From NCBI RefSeq assembly GCF_024448335.1, contig NZ_JAMOHM010000016.1:40378-104377 (forward strand): DNA of 64,000 nt, in the 5' to 3' direction. The DNA is from Stutzerimonas frequens. GTDB taxonomy: Bacteria > Pseudomonadota > Gammaproteobacteria > Pseudomonadales > Pseudomonadaceae. The stretch's first letter is position 1. Each line of letters starts with the position of its first letter. Below the pieces are notes generated by a model that had not been told where the DNA came from, ran no database searches, and saw nothing but the letters and a program-made list of their open reading frames with translations. Shown here in pieces: positions 43,312 through 52,360 of this stretch. A program made the position numbers and the translations under genes.

Positions 43312-44337
43312 CTACAACGGCGGCGCACCGATGCCGAAGCGTCGGCGGTAATCGCCGGGCGACAGCCCCACCAGTTTCTGGAACACCTTGCGAAATGCGC
43401 CGGGGTCCTGATAACCCACCGCCCAGGCCACCTGTTCGATGCCCCGATTGGTCAGCTCCAGCAGCTCCCGGGCCTTGCCGACCCGCAGCTGCTGGCAGTA
43501 TTCGGTCGGCTTGAGGCCGGTGGCGGCGCGGAATCGACGCAGAAAGGTGCGCTCGCCCATCCCCGCCTGGGCGGCCATAGCAGCGACCGGCACTGCGCCG
43601 GTGCTGTGGGTCTGCAGCCAGTGCTGCACCCGCAGCACGGCCTCGTCGCCATGGTCCAGCCGCGGGGCGAAGCTGCTGAAGTAGCGCTGCGAATGGCGGG
43701 TCAGATCGATCACCAGAAAACGCGCGGTTTCCGAGGCGATGGTCGGCCCGAGCAGCCGCTCCACCAGCGCCAGCCCGAGGTCGGTCCAGGCCATCAGGCC
43801 GCCGGCGGTGATGATGTCGCCGTCATCGACGATCATCCGGTCCGCATCGACCTGCACCTTCGGAAAGCGCTCGCGCAAGGCCTGGGCCAGGCCCCAGTGG
43901 GTGGTCACGGTGCGGCCGTCGAGCAGCCCGGTTTCGGCGAGCAGAAAGGCCCCGGCGCAGACCGAGCCGAGGGTGACGCCAGCCTGGTGGCACTGCCCGA
44001 GCCAGGCGGCGAACGGCTGGATCACATGCGCCTCGGGGCGGGCGTCCAGACACGGCGGCAGGATGACCATACGCGGCGAGCTCGCGCCAGTCGGCTGGCT
44101 GTCGAAGACCCGCCGAATGTCTGGCGTGCCGTCCTGCCTGGCCCAGTGGCTGACACGCAGGGTCGGCAGCTTTGCGGCCTGGCGCTCGGCCGCCATGCGG
44201 TTGGCCACGCTGAACAGGTCGGTCAGCCCGTAAACGGCCGCCAGCTGGGCGCCCGGGTATAGCAGCAGGCCGATTTCCAGCGTCTCGGGTGCGCCAGGCA
44301 TGTCAGTTTTTCCCGCGTTATTGTCGGTCTCGCCCAT
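43312..44337 (-). CDS. GlxA family AraC-type transcriptional regulator
   Basis: 341-residue regulator. The DJ-1/PfpI-like N-terminal domain (about 18-195, with GSVCAGAFLLAETGLLDGR, where the cysteine is at the nucleophile position) is followed by a C-terminal AraC DNA-binding domain (MGERTFLRRFRAATGLKPTEYCQQLRVGKARELL...VAWAVGYQDPGAFRKVFQKLVGLSPGDYRRRF). A later in-frame ATG at 44301 is possible. It is divergent from the cysteine hydrolase gene 66 bases away, which is its likely target. Confidence 0.92.
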   Translation of the reverse strand: MGETDNNAGKTDMPGAPETLEIGLLLYPGAQLAAVYGLTDLFSVANRMAAERQAAKLPTLRVSHWARQDGTPDIRRVFDSQPTGASSPRMVILPPCLDARPEAHVIQPFAAWLGQCHQAGVTLGSVCAGAFLLAETGLLDGRTVTTHWGLAQALRERFPKVQVDADRMIVDDGDIITAGGLMAWTDLGLALVERLLGPTIASETARFLVIDLTRHSQRYFSSFAPRLDHGDEAVLRVQHWLQTHSTGAVPVAAMAAQAGMGERTFLRRFRAATGLKPTEYCQQLRVGKARELLELTNRGIEQVAWAVGYQDPGAFRKVFQKLVGLSPGDYRRRFGIGAPPL

Positions 44338-44403
44338 CCACGGCCGTGGCCGGGGGATCTAAAGTCTCGCTGCGGGCAACGGGCTCGCTGACAGGAGAGA
44401 GCG

Positions 44404-44955
44404 ATGGGCAAGCGAGCGTTGGTTCTGGTCGACATCCAAAACGATTATTTCCCGGGCGGCAAGTGGACGTTGCATGGGATCGAAGCGGCAGCGGACAACG
44501 CGGCGCGTGTGCTCGAGGCTGCGCGTGCCGCGGGCGATCTGGTGGTGCATGTGCGGCACGAGTTCGCCTCGGCGGATGCTCCGTTCTTCACGACGGGCTC
44601 GGAAGGCGCGCGGATCCATCCCAAGGTCGCCGTGCGCGAAGGCGAGGCGGTGATCCTCAAGCATCAGGTCAACTCGTTTCGTGACACCGAACTGGAGGCG
44701 CTGCTGAGAGGGCGCAGCATCGAGCAGCTGACCATCGTCGGCAACATGAGCCATCTGTGCATCGACGCCATCACCCGCGCCAGCGTCGACCTGGGGTTCA
44801 GCGCCACGGTGATCCATGACGCCTGCGCGTCGCGTGACCTGGAGTTCGATGGCACCCAGGTGCCGGCGGCGCAGGTCCATGCGGCGATCATGGCGTCGCT
44901 GGCCTTCGCTTACGCCAAGGTGCAGTCCACCGAGGCCTACCTGGCCGAGCACTAG
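44404..44955 (+). CDS. Isochorismatase-family cysteine hydrolase
   Basis: 183-residue hydrolase of the isochorismatase fold. The catalytic triad is Asp10 (VLVDIQNDYFPGG), Lys86 (ILKHQVNSF) and Cys119 (GNMSHLCIDA). Relatives act on nicotinamide, N-carbamoyl compounds or isochorismate, and the substrate here is not known. It is divergent from the GlxA regulator. AGGAGAGAGCG precedes the start. Confidence 0.9.
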   Translation: MGKRALVLVDIQNDYFPGGKWTLHGIEAAADNAARVLEAARAAGDLVVHVRHEFASADAPFFTTGSEGARIHPKVAVREGEAVILKHQVNSFRDTELEALLRGRSIEQLTIVGNMSHLCIDAITRASVDLGFSATVIHDACASRDLEFDGTQVPAAQVHAAIMASLAFAYAKVQSTEAYLAEH

Positions 44956-45017
44956 CCGCGCCGGGCGATTGCCTCGTCGTGCCTGTCGCGCGCTGCGGTT
45001 CGCCGCGCGGCCCGGCC

Positions 45018-46079
45018 TCAGCTGGCCAGAGCGGTCTGCGAGGCGGCCTCTGCGGCGGCGACCTTTTCCTCGGCGTAGCCGCGCGGGTTGCGGCTCTGCC
45101 AGCGCCAGGCGTCGGCGAGCATGCTGGTGAGGTCCTTCTCGGCGCGCCAGCCGAGTTCCAGTTCGGCCTTGCTCGGGTCCGACCAGCACTGGGCGATGTC
45201 GCCGCGGCGGCGCGGCTTGATCACGTGCGGCAGCGGGCGGCCGGTGACTGCCTCGAAGGCGGTGATCATCTCGCGCACCGAATGGCCCTTGCCGGTGCCG
45301 AGGTTCCACGTGGAAACACCGTGGACCAGTTGCAGGCGCTCCAGCGCCTTGAGATGACCTCGGGCCAGGTCGACCACATGGATGTAGTCGCGGATGCCGG
45401 TGCCGTCCGGCGTCGGGTAGTCGTCGCCGTAGACGCTGAGCTGCTTACGCCGGCCCACCGCCACCTGCAGCATGTACGGCAGCAGGTTGTTCGGCACGCC
45501 GTTGGGATCTTCGCCGATCAGCCCGGACTCGTGGGCGCCGATCGGGTTGAAGTAGCGCAGCAGCCCGATGGACCAGCGCGGGTCGGAATCGGCCAGGCCC
45601 TTGAGCACGTTCTCGGCCATCAGCTTGGACTGGCCATAGGGATTGGTCTGCACGCCGGTGGGGCGGTCCTCGGTGATCGGCATCAACGGCGACTCGCCGT
45701 AGACAGTCGCCGATGAGCTGAACACCAGCTTGAAAATGCCCGCTTCGGCCATCGCCTGGCACAGCGCGATGCTGCCGCCGACATTGGTCTCGTAGTAGGA
45801 AAGCGGCTCGCGCACGCTTTCGCCAACGGCCTTGAGGCCGGCAAAGTGCATCACCGCAGTGATCGGGTAGGCAGCGAACAGCGCCTTGAGCAGCGCGCGG
45901 TTGCGCACATCGCCCTTGACGAACTGCAGTGGGCGGCCGGCCAGTTGCTCGACACGGTCCAAGGCCAGCTGCGAGCTGTTGCACAGGTTGTCCAGCACCA
46001 GTACCTCATGCCCCGCCTGCAGCAGTTCGAGTGCTGCGTGCGAGCCGATGTAGCCGGCCCCTCCTGTCACCAGAATCAT
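45018..46079 (-). CDS. galE: UDP-glucose 4-epimerase
   Basis: Interconverts UDP-glucose and UDP-galactose with bound NAD. 353 residues. The NAD motif is GGAGYIGSH at residues 6-14. The catalytic residues are Ser/Thr in SSSATVYG (121-128) and the Tyr148-xxx-Lys152 pair (NPYGQSKL). The start has GGAGGTATACAG upstream. It lies divergent from the operon with UDP-galactopyranose mutase and would supply that enzyme's substrate. Confidence 0.95.
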   Translation of the reverse strand: MILVTGGAGYIGSHAALELLQAGHEVLVLDNLCNSSQLALDRVEQLAGRPLQFVKGDVRNRALLKALFAAYPITAVMHFAGLKAVGESVREPLSYYETNVGGSIALCQAMAEAGIFKLVFSSSATVYGESPLMPITEDRPTGVQTNPYGQSKLMAENVLKGLADSDPRWSIGLLRYFNPIGAHESGLIGEDPNGVPNNLLPYMLQVAVGRRKQLSVYGDDYPTPDGTGIRDYIHVVDLARGHLKALERLQLVHGVSTWNLGTGKGHSVREMITAFEAVTGRPLPHVIKPRRRGDIAQCWSDPSKAELELGWRAEKDLTSMLADAWRWQSRNPRGYAEEKVAAAEAASQTALAS

Positions 46080-46500
46080 CTGTATACCTCCGCGGTTCGC
46101 TGTCTTTTGGACACGCTCGGGACGCTGCAGCGGGGCCGTAGGCGGCGCTGCATGAGTCTCCATGATTGGGTTCGGCGAAACGGAACGGGAGGGGCAACGA
46201 CGGGCTGCGCGCCGGTTCCGGTGCCGGATCTGTTCGGGCGTCCTGCTGATACGGACGGAGCAAGGTGCGGGCGAGTTCAATTCACCCGCCAGCCGGCCGA
46301 CGGCCTGCACATCGGATGACTGGCGGGAACCCGGGGCGAGGAAAGCCGTCCATTGCCGGCGGATGACGCGGCCTGCAGGACCCTGCTCGGCCGGCGACAT
46401 CGCGAGATGAATCGCCTTACGCAGGGCAGCGCTGGCTTTGCAGTGACGGGTGATCGGGCAGTGGAGGCCTGGGCGCCGCCACCGAAAAGAGGTGCTCCAG
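46080..46500. promoter_or_regulatory. 421-bp divergent control region between galE and the glycan operon
   Basis: GC-rich spacer that must hold promoters for both galE and the operon that starts at 46501. I see no convincing gene, palindrome or terminator. A short open frame at 46162-46410 has no ribosome site or family-like sequence and is not accepted. Confidence 0.5.
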
Positions 46501-47685
46501 ATGAGCTGGGCCGGCCCGTTCCAGTACGACATCGGTAAATCCCGCAACGCGCAGCAGGCGCCGGCCGAAGTGGTCTTCGACGATCAGATCCCGACCCTGC
46601 TGTGTCTGTCGCATCTGCGCTGGAGCTTCGTCTACCAGCGCCCGCAGCACCTGATGTCGCGCTTCGCCCGCGACTACAACGTGCTCTTTCATGAAGAACC
46701 GATTCCCACCGAGGATGCCGAGCCCTGGCTGGAAGTGCGTCCCGAGGAAAATGGCGTGCAGGTGCTGATTCCGCGCCTGCCGGCCGGCTGCGAAGGCGAT
46801 GCGGCGAACCGCGCGCAACGCAAGCTGCTGGACGATTACCTGGAGAAGCTTGGCGTCGGCGAGCTGATGCTCTGGTACTACACGCCGATGAGCCTGGCCT
46901 TCTCCGAGCATCTGGCGCCGAGCCTGATCGTCTATGACTGCATGGACGAACTCTCGGCGTTTCGCGGCGCGCCGCCGCAGCTGATCGAGCGCGAAGTGGA
47001 GCTGATGTGCCGCGCCAACCTGGTCTTCACCGGCGGCTACAGCCTCTACGAGGCCAAGCGCCAGCGCCACGACAATGCCCACCCGTTCCCCAGCAGCGTG
47101 GATGTCGAACACTTCGCCGCCGCGCGCCGGCCGCAGCATGACCCGGAGGATCAGGCGGAAATCCCCCATCCGCGTCTGGGCTTCTACGGCGTGATCGACG
47201 AGCGCCTGGACCTCGAGCTGATCGAGCAGGTCGCACGGATGAAGCCGGAGTGGCAGATCGTGCTGGTCGGCCCGGTGGTCAAGATCGACCCCGCCGAGTT
47301 GCCGCAGCGCGACAACATCCACTACCTGGGCGGCAAGACCTACGACGAGCTGCCGCAATACCTGTCTGGCTGGGACGTGGCGATCATGCCGTTCGCGCTG
47401 AACGAATCGACTCGCTTCATCAGCCCGACCAAGACCCCCGAATACCTCGCCGGTGGCTGTCCGGTGGTGTCCACGCCGATCACCGATGTGCTGCGCACCT
47501 ATGGTGACACCGGCATCGTGCGCATCGCCGACAGCGCCGAGGCGTTCGTCGCTGCCAGCGAAGCCGCCCTGGCCGATGCCGAAGACCGTGACGCTCTCCT
47601 GGCCAAGGCCGACGAGATCCTCGGCGACATGTCCTGGGATCACACCTGGAGCCTGATGAAGGAGAAGATGCAATGCGTGATATGA
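46501..47685 (+). CDS. Family 1-like glycosyltransferase
   Basis: 394-residue GT-B-fold glycosyltransferase. The start (PTLLCLSHLRWSFVYQRPQHLMSRFAR) is typical of a GT4-like group that often sits beside glf. The donor-binding end is GWDVAIMPFALNESTRFISPTKTPEYLAGGCPVVST. It is the first gene of a five-gene operon and overlaps glf by 13 bases. The donor could be UDP-galactofuranose made by glf. The acceptor is unknown. AGAGGTG precedes the ATG at 46501. Confidence 0.88.
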   Translation: MSWAGPFQYDIGKSRNAQQAPAEVVFDDQIPTLLCLSHLRWSFVYQRPQHLMSRFARDYNVLFHEEPIPTEDAEPWLEVRPEENGVQVLIPRLPAGCEGDAANRAQRKLLDDYLEKLGVGELMLWYYTPMSLAFSEHLAPSLIVYDCMDELSAFRGAPPQLIEREVELMCRANLVFTGGYSLYEAKRQRHDNAHPFPSSVDVEHFAAARRPQHDPEDQAEIPHPRLGFYGVIDERLDLELIEQVARMKPEWQIVLVGPVVKIDPAELPQRDNIHYLGGKTYDELPQYLSGWDVAIMPFALNESTRFISPTKTPEYLAGGCPVVSTPITDVLRTYGDTGIVRIADSAEAFVAASEAALADAEDRDALLAKADEILGDMSWDHTWSLMKEKMQCVI

Positions 47686-48893
47686 GCCTGCAGGACAGCA
47701 ACCCGGAACGTCTCGGCGGTGGCGCGGGCGACCAGCCACAGGCGCGCAGACGTGGCTTCGATTACCTGATCGTCGGTGCCGGTTTCGCCGGCAGCGTGCT
47801 CGCCGAACGGCTGGCGGCGGGCTTGAACAAGCGCGTGCTGGTGGTCGACCGACGTCCGCATATCGCCGGTAACGCCTACGACTACCACGACGAGTCCGGC
47901 GTGCTGATCCACCGCTACGGCCCGCACATATTCCACACCAACGCCCAGCGCATCGTCGATTACCTCTCGCAGTTCACCGAGTGGCGCCCCTACGAGCATC
48001 GCGTGCTGGCGCAGGTGGACGGCCAGGAAGTGCCGATCCCGATCAACATGACCACGCTGAACCGGCTCTACGGTCTGAATATGACCACCGAACAGGAAGC
48101 GGCCGACTTTCTCGCCAGCCGCGCCGAACCGGTGGAAAACATCCAGACCAGCGAGGATGTGGTGATCAACGGCATCGGCCGCGAGCTGTACCAGAAGTTC
48201 TTCCGCGGCTACACCCGCAAGCAGTGGGGGCTGGACCCGTCGCAGCTGGACAAGTCGGTGACCTCGCGCATCCCCACGCGCACCAACACCGACGACCGCT
48301 ACTTCACCGACACCTTCCAGCAGATGCCCAGGCATGGCTACACGAAGATGTTCGAGAAGATGCTGGCGCACCCGAACATCAAGGTGATGCTCAACACCGA
48401 CTACCGCGAGATCCGCGACGAGGTGCAGCACGATCACCTGATCTTCTGTGGACCGATCGACGAATACTTCGACTACCGTTTCGGCAAGCTGCCGTACCGC
48501 TCGCTGAAGTTCGAGCACAAGCAGCTCGACCAGGAACAGTTCCAGGCCGTGGGCACGGTCAACTACCCCAGCGAGGACGTGCCCTACACACGCATCAGCG
48601 AGTACAAGCACCTCACCGGGCAGGTCCATCCGAAGACCAGCATCACCTACGAATACCCCTCGGCCGAGGGCGATCCCTACTACCCGATCCCGCGGCCGGA
48701 GAACGCCGAGCTGTACAAGCGCTACCAGCAGCTGGCGGACGAGACGCCGAACGTGACCTTCGTCGGCCGTCTCGGCACTTACAAGTACTACAACATGGAC
48801 CAGGTGGTCGGGCAGGCGCTGGCACTGTACAAGCGCATCGAGGAAGCCGAGCTGGCGAGCCAGCCGCAAGCGGTGCCCGAGCAACTCGGCTGA
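47673..48893 (+). CDS. glf: UDP-galactopyranose mutase
   Basis: 406-residue FAD enzyme that converts UDP-galactopyranose to UDP-galactofuranose, the donor for galactofuranose-containing glycans. The FAD motif is DYLIVGAGFAGSVLAE (from residue 30), with RPHIAGNAYD and RYGPHIFHTN in the active-site region and the C-terminal GRLGTYKYYNMDQVVGQAL. The first 28 residues are an extra, probably disordered leader. It overlaps the preceding glycosyltransferase gene. Confidence 0.95.
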   Translation: MRDMSLQDSNPERLGGGAGDQPQARRRGFDYLIVGAGFAGSVLAERLAAGLNKRVLVVDRRPHIAGNAYDYHDESGVLIHRYGPHIFHTNAQRIVDYLSQFTEWRPYEHRVLAQVDGQEVPIPINMTTLNRLYGLNMTTEQEAADFLASRAEPVENIQTSEDVVINGIGRELYQKFFRGYTRKQWGLDPSQLDKSVTSRIPTRTNTDDRYFTDTFQQMPRHGYTKMFEKMLAHPNIKVMLNTDYREIRDEVQHDHLIFCGPIDEYFDYRFGKLPYRSLKFEHKQLDQEQFQAVGTVNYPSEDVPYTRISEYKHLTGQVHPKTSITYEYPSAEGDPYYPIPRPENAELYKRYQQLADETPNVTFVGRLGTYKYYNMDQVVGQALALYKRIEEAELASQPQAVPEQLG

Positions 48894-48979
48894 AGCGCAG
48901 CGGTCGTTATGCCTGAGGCTCGCCGGACGGCGAGTCCTCGGCCGCCCTGACGGCCATCGAGTCATCCATGAGGTCAGCG

Positions 48980-50134
48980 ATGCACCACCCCAGTCTGTTC
49001 AAGAGCTTTTTCCTTGGCGGTTTCGAGTGTTCCAACCACCGGCGCAGCGACGGGCGCCGTCTCGACCTGATCGCCGCGACCGGCCACGACCGCTGGGCCG
49101 CGCACGACTACGCCGAGCTGCACCGGCATGGCCTGCACAGCGTGCGCGACGGCCTGCGCTGGCACCTGATCGAGCGCACGCCGGGACAGTACGACTGGTC
49201 GAGCTTTCTGCCCATGCTTGAGGCGGCGCGGCGCCAGGGCACCCAGGTGATCTGGGACCTCTGTCATTACGGCTGGCCGGACGACATCGACATCTGGCGG
49301 CCACAGTTCGTCGAGCGCTTCGCCCGCTATGCCGCGGCGGTGGCGCAGCTGATCAGGGACGAGACCGACGAGGTGCCGTTCTACGCACCGCTCAACGAGA
49401 TTTCCTTCTGGGCCTGGGCCGGTGGCGACGAGGCCTACTTCAACCCCATGGCCCGCGGCCGCGGCTTCGAGCTCAAGCACCAGCTGGTGCGCGCCACCAT
49501 CGCCGCGATGCAGGCGATCCGCGCGGTCGAACCGCGGGCGCGTTTCGTCCAGGTCGACCCGGCCATCCATGTGGTCGCCGGCAACGACCGGCCCGGCCCG
49601 CAGCGCGATGCCGAGCGTTTCCGCCAGTCGCAGTTCGAGGCCTGGGACATGCTCTGCGGCGAGCAATGGCCGGGGCTCGGCGGTGCGCCGGAGTTTCTCG
49701 ACATCATTGGCGTCAACTACTACTCGGACAACCAGTGGTACCACGGCGATGGCCGCACCATCGAGCGCGACAACCCGGATTACCGGCCCTTCAAGGGCAT
49801 CCTGCGCGAGATCCACCAGCGCTACCAACGCCCACTGCTGATTGCCGAGACCGGCGCCGAGGGCGACCTGCGCGGCGACTGGCTGCGTTACGTCAGCGAG
49901 CAGGCCGGGCTGGCGATGCAGACAGGGGTGCCGGTGGAAGGCATCTGTCTGTATCCGGTGCTGGACTACCCCGGCTGGGCGGACGAGCGGCATTGTCCGG
50001 TCGGCCTGCTCGGTTTTCCCGACGAGCACGGCAAGCGCTGCGTGCACGCGGGGCTGGCCGACGAGCTGCGTCTGCAACAGGCGCGTTTCAGCCAGTCGAG
50101 TCCCACACCGCGCGTCGCCGAAGCCCTGCCATGA
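48980..50134 (+). CDS. Glycoside hydrolase family 1-like (beta-glucosidase-like) protein
   Basis: 384-residue TIM-barrel protein. The catalytic pair of clan GH-A is seen: acid/base Glu140 in APLNEISFWAW and nucleophile Glu290 in LLIAETGAEG. It is shorter than usual GH1 enzymes (about 450 residues). No signal peptide is seen, so it is probably cytoplasmic. It may trim or remodel the glycan made by the operon. ATG 48980 has GAGGTC upstream. An ATG 12 bases earlier is possible. The end overlaps the ABC gene start (ATGA). Confidence 0.85.
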   Translation: MHHPSLFKSFFLGGFECSNHRRSDGRRLDLIAATGHDRWAAHDYAELHRHGLHSVRDGLRWHLIERTPGQYDWSSFLPMLEAARRQGTQVIWDLCHYGWPDDIDIWRPQFVERFARYAAAVAQLIRDETDEVPFYAPLNEISFWAWAGGDEAYFNPMARGRGFELKHQLVRATIAAMQAIRAVEPRARFVQVDPAIHVVAGNDRPGPQRDAERFRQSQFEAWDMLCGEQWPGLGGAPEFLDIIGVNYYSDNQWYHGDGRTIERDNPDYRPFKGILREIHQRYQRPLLIAETGAEGDLRGDWLRYVSEQAGLAMQTGVPVEGICLYPVLDYPGWADERHCPVGLLGFPDEHGKRCVHAGLADELRLQQARFSQSSPTPRVAEALP

Positions 50135-51936
50135 ACCAGGCGGCCGCCGCGCCCCCGGCAAAGGCCGCCGAGCTGCCCCTGCCCAGCCGGCCGGTGGCCT
50201 TCCTCTGGCACTACATCTGCGCCCGGCCCTGGCATTTCGGCGGCCTGCTGGCACTGATCATCGGCGCGGCCAGCTGCGCGGTGGCGGTGCAGTACGGCAT
50301 GAAGCTGCTGGTCGATGCCATGGCCCAGGGCAGCAGTGATCGCGCCTCGGCCAATGTCTGGTGGCCGCTGGGGCTGTTCATCGGCCTGATCGTCACCGAG
50401 AACCTGTTCTGGCGCCTCGGCGGCTGGCTCGGTTGCCGCACCGTGGTGGCCAGCGTGGTGGATATCCGCGTCGACCTGTTCAAGCACCTGACCGGCCATC
50501 CGATGCGCTATTTCACCGAGCACTTCGCCGGCTCGCTGGGCAATCGCATCTCCGCCCTGGGCGCCGCGGCCGGTTCGATCTATGGCGGCCTGGCGTGGAA
50601 GATCGTGCCGCCGATCGTCGACTTCCTCGGCGCCGTGGTGGTGCTGTTCACCGTTGGCTGGCAGATGGCGCTGGCGCTGATCGTCTTCGTCGCCATCGTC
50701 GCCGCGCTGATCACCGGCTTCGGCATTCGCGGGCGGGCCAAACACCAGCGTTTCGCCGCGCAGTCGGCGCGGGTCGGCGGCGAGCTGGTGGATGCGGTGT
50801 CCAACGTCTGGACGATCAAGGCGTTCTCCGCCCGCGATCGCGAGGCCGAACGCCTGGCCCACGAGATCGGCTACGAGGCCCGCGCCCAGCGGCGCAGTTG
50901 GATGTATCTGGAAAAGGCGCGGGTGATGCACGACATCTGCCTGTCGGTGATGGCCGGCGGCATGCTCGTCTGGGCGATCAGCCTGTGGGTCGACGGCTCG
51001 GTGACCGCCGGCGACGTGGTGCTGGTCAGCGCGCTGACCTTCCGCATCCTGCACGGCTCGCGCGACCTCGCCCTGGCGCTGGTGGACACCACTCAGCAGC
51101 TCGGTGCGATCGACGACACCCTGCGCATCATCGTCCAGCCCCATGGCCTGGAAGACCCGGACAACCAGCTGCTGCTGGCCGAGGGCGATATCACCTTCGA
51201 CGGCGTCTGCTTCAGCTACCCCGACCGTGGCGCGGTGTTCGACCACCTCGACCTGCACATTCCGGCCGGGCAGAAGGTTGGCGTGGTGGGCTCGTCCGGG
51301 GCCGGCAAGTCGACCCTGATCAACCTGATCCAGCGCCTCGACGATGTGCGTGACGGGCGCATCCTGATCGATGGTCAGGACATCCGCAGCGTCAGCCAGG
51401 ACAGTCTGCGCGAGAAGATCGCCGTGGTCCCGCAGGAAACCGCGCTGTTCAACCGCAGCATCCGCGAGAACATCCGCTACGGCCGCCCGGAAGCCAGCGA
51501 TGAAGAGGTGATCCAGGCCGCGCGCAGTGCCTTCTGCGACGCCTTCATCCGCGAGCTGCCGCAGGGCTATGACACCCTGGTCGGCGAGCGCGGCGTGATG
51601 CTTTCCGGCGGCCAGCGCCAGCGGTTGGGCATCGCCCGGGCGTTCCTCAAGGATGCGCCGATCCTGATTCTCGACGAGGCCACCTCGGCGCTCGACACTC
51701 ACTCCGAAGCGGAGATCCAGGCGGCGCTGAACAACCTGGTGCATAACCGCACCGTGGTCGCAGTGGCGCATCGGCTGTCGACCCTGGCGAGCTTCGACCG
51801 GATCATCGTGCTGCGTAACGGCCGCATCGTCGAAGACGGCGCGCCGCAGGAACTGCGCCGCCAGGGCGGTGAGTTCGACAGCCTGTGGCGCATGCAGGCT
51901 GAGGGCTTCACCCAGCAACCCGATGTGGTGCCATGA
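50131..51936 (+). CDS. ABC exporter, fused membrane and ATPase domains (glycan operon)
   Basis: 601-residue half-transporter of the MsbA/type IV exporter kind. Six helices lie within residues about 30-325. The ATPase domain has Walker A GSSGAGKST, Q-loop VVPQETALF, signature LSGGQRQRLGIARA, Walker B ILILDEATSALD and H-loop AVAHRLST. It is embedded in the glf operon with four-base overlaps on both sides, so it probably exports the galactofuranosylated product (inferred). Confidence 0.92.
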   Translation: MNQAAAAPPAKAAELPLPSRPVAFLWHYICARPWHFGGLLALIIGAASCAVAVQYGMKLLVDAMAQGSSDRASANVWWPLGLFIGLIVTENLFWRLGGWLGCRTVVASVVDIRVDLFKHLTGHPMRYFTEHFAGSLGNRISALGAAAGSIYGGLAWKIVPPIVDFLGAVVVLFTVGWQMALALIVFVAIVAALITGFGIRGRAKHQRFAAQSARVGGELVDAVSNVWTIKAFSARDREAERLAHEIGYEARAQRRSWMYLEKARVMHDICLSVMAGGMLVWAISLWVDGSVTAGDVVLVSALTFRILHGSRDLALALVDTTQQLGAIDDTLRIIVQPHGLEDPDNQLLLAEGDITFDGVCFSYPDRGAVFDHLDLHIPAGQKVGVVGSSGAGKSTLINLIQRLDDVRDGRILIDGQDIRSVSQDSLREKIAVVPQETALFNRSIRENIRYGRPEASDEEVIQAARSAFCDAFIRELPQGYDTLVGERGVMLSGGQRQRLGIARAFLKDAPILILDEATSALDTHSEAEIQAALNNLVHNRTVVAVAHRLSTLASFDRIIVLRNGRIVEDGAPQELRRQGGEFDSLWRMQAEGFTQQPDVVP

Positions 51937-52148
51937 AGCGTGTCGTGGTGAATTCCAGCAGCCTGCGTGCGCTCGGCTATGACCCCGAGCAGCAGGTGCT
52001 GGAGGTGGAATTCAGCAGCGGTGCGCTCTATCGCTACGAAGCGGTCCCGCCCGAGGCGGTGCAGGCCTTGCTCGAAGCCGACTCGCTGGGTCGGCATTTC
52101 AATCAGGTGTTCAAGCCGCAGCATTACCGCTATCGGCGCTTAAGGTAG
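51933..52148 (+). CDS. KTSC domain protein
   Basis: 71-residue protein with the KTSC fold pattern (VVVNSSSLRALGYDPEQQVLEVEFSSGALYRYEAVPPEAVQALLEADSLGRHFNQVF). The family is small and of unknown or poorly known function, sometimes tied to RNA/DNA binding. It overlaps the ABC gene stop by four bases and is last in the operon. Confidence 0.88.
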   Translation: MKRVVVNSSSLRALGYDPEQQVLEVEFSSGALYRYEAVPPEAVQALLEADSLGRHFNQVFKPQHYRYRRLR

Positions 52149-52360
52149 GGGTTGCGCAGTCTGGCCTAGTTTCTCCCGCGTCGATGCCTGATGGCACAAC
52201 GCGCTGTAGTAGGCACGTCGGCAGTCCGGCGAATTAATCCTCCTCGCAAAAAGTGCCCGATGGCTTTAGGATGTCGCCCGCCCAAATATGGCCCTTTGCC
52301 ATCTAGCTCAGGGCTGAGTTGAAATTGAAATTTTCGTCATGTTTTCAGAGGGAATTGATC

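Noticed and set aside
46162..46410. 82-codon frame between galE and the glycosyltransferase
   Set aside because: No ribosome site, Arg/Cys-rich with no fold-like pattern, and lies in the expected promoter region.
46501..52148. Psl, Pel or alginate locus
   Set aside because: None of the marker genes of those polysaccharides is present. The glf-glycosidase-ABC set does not match them.
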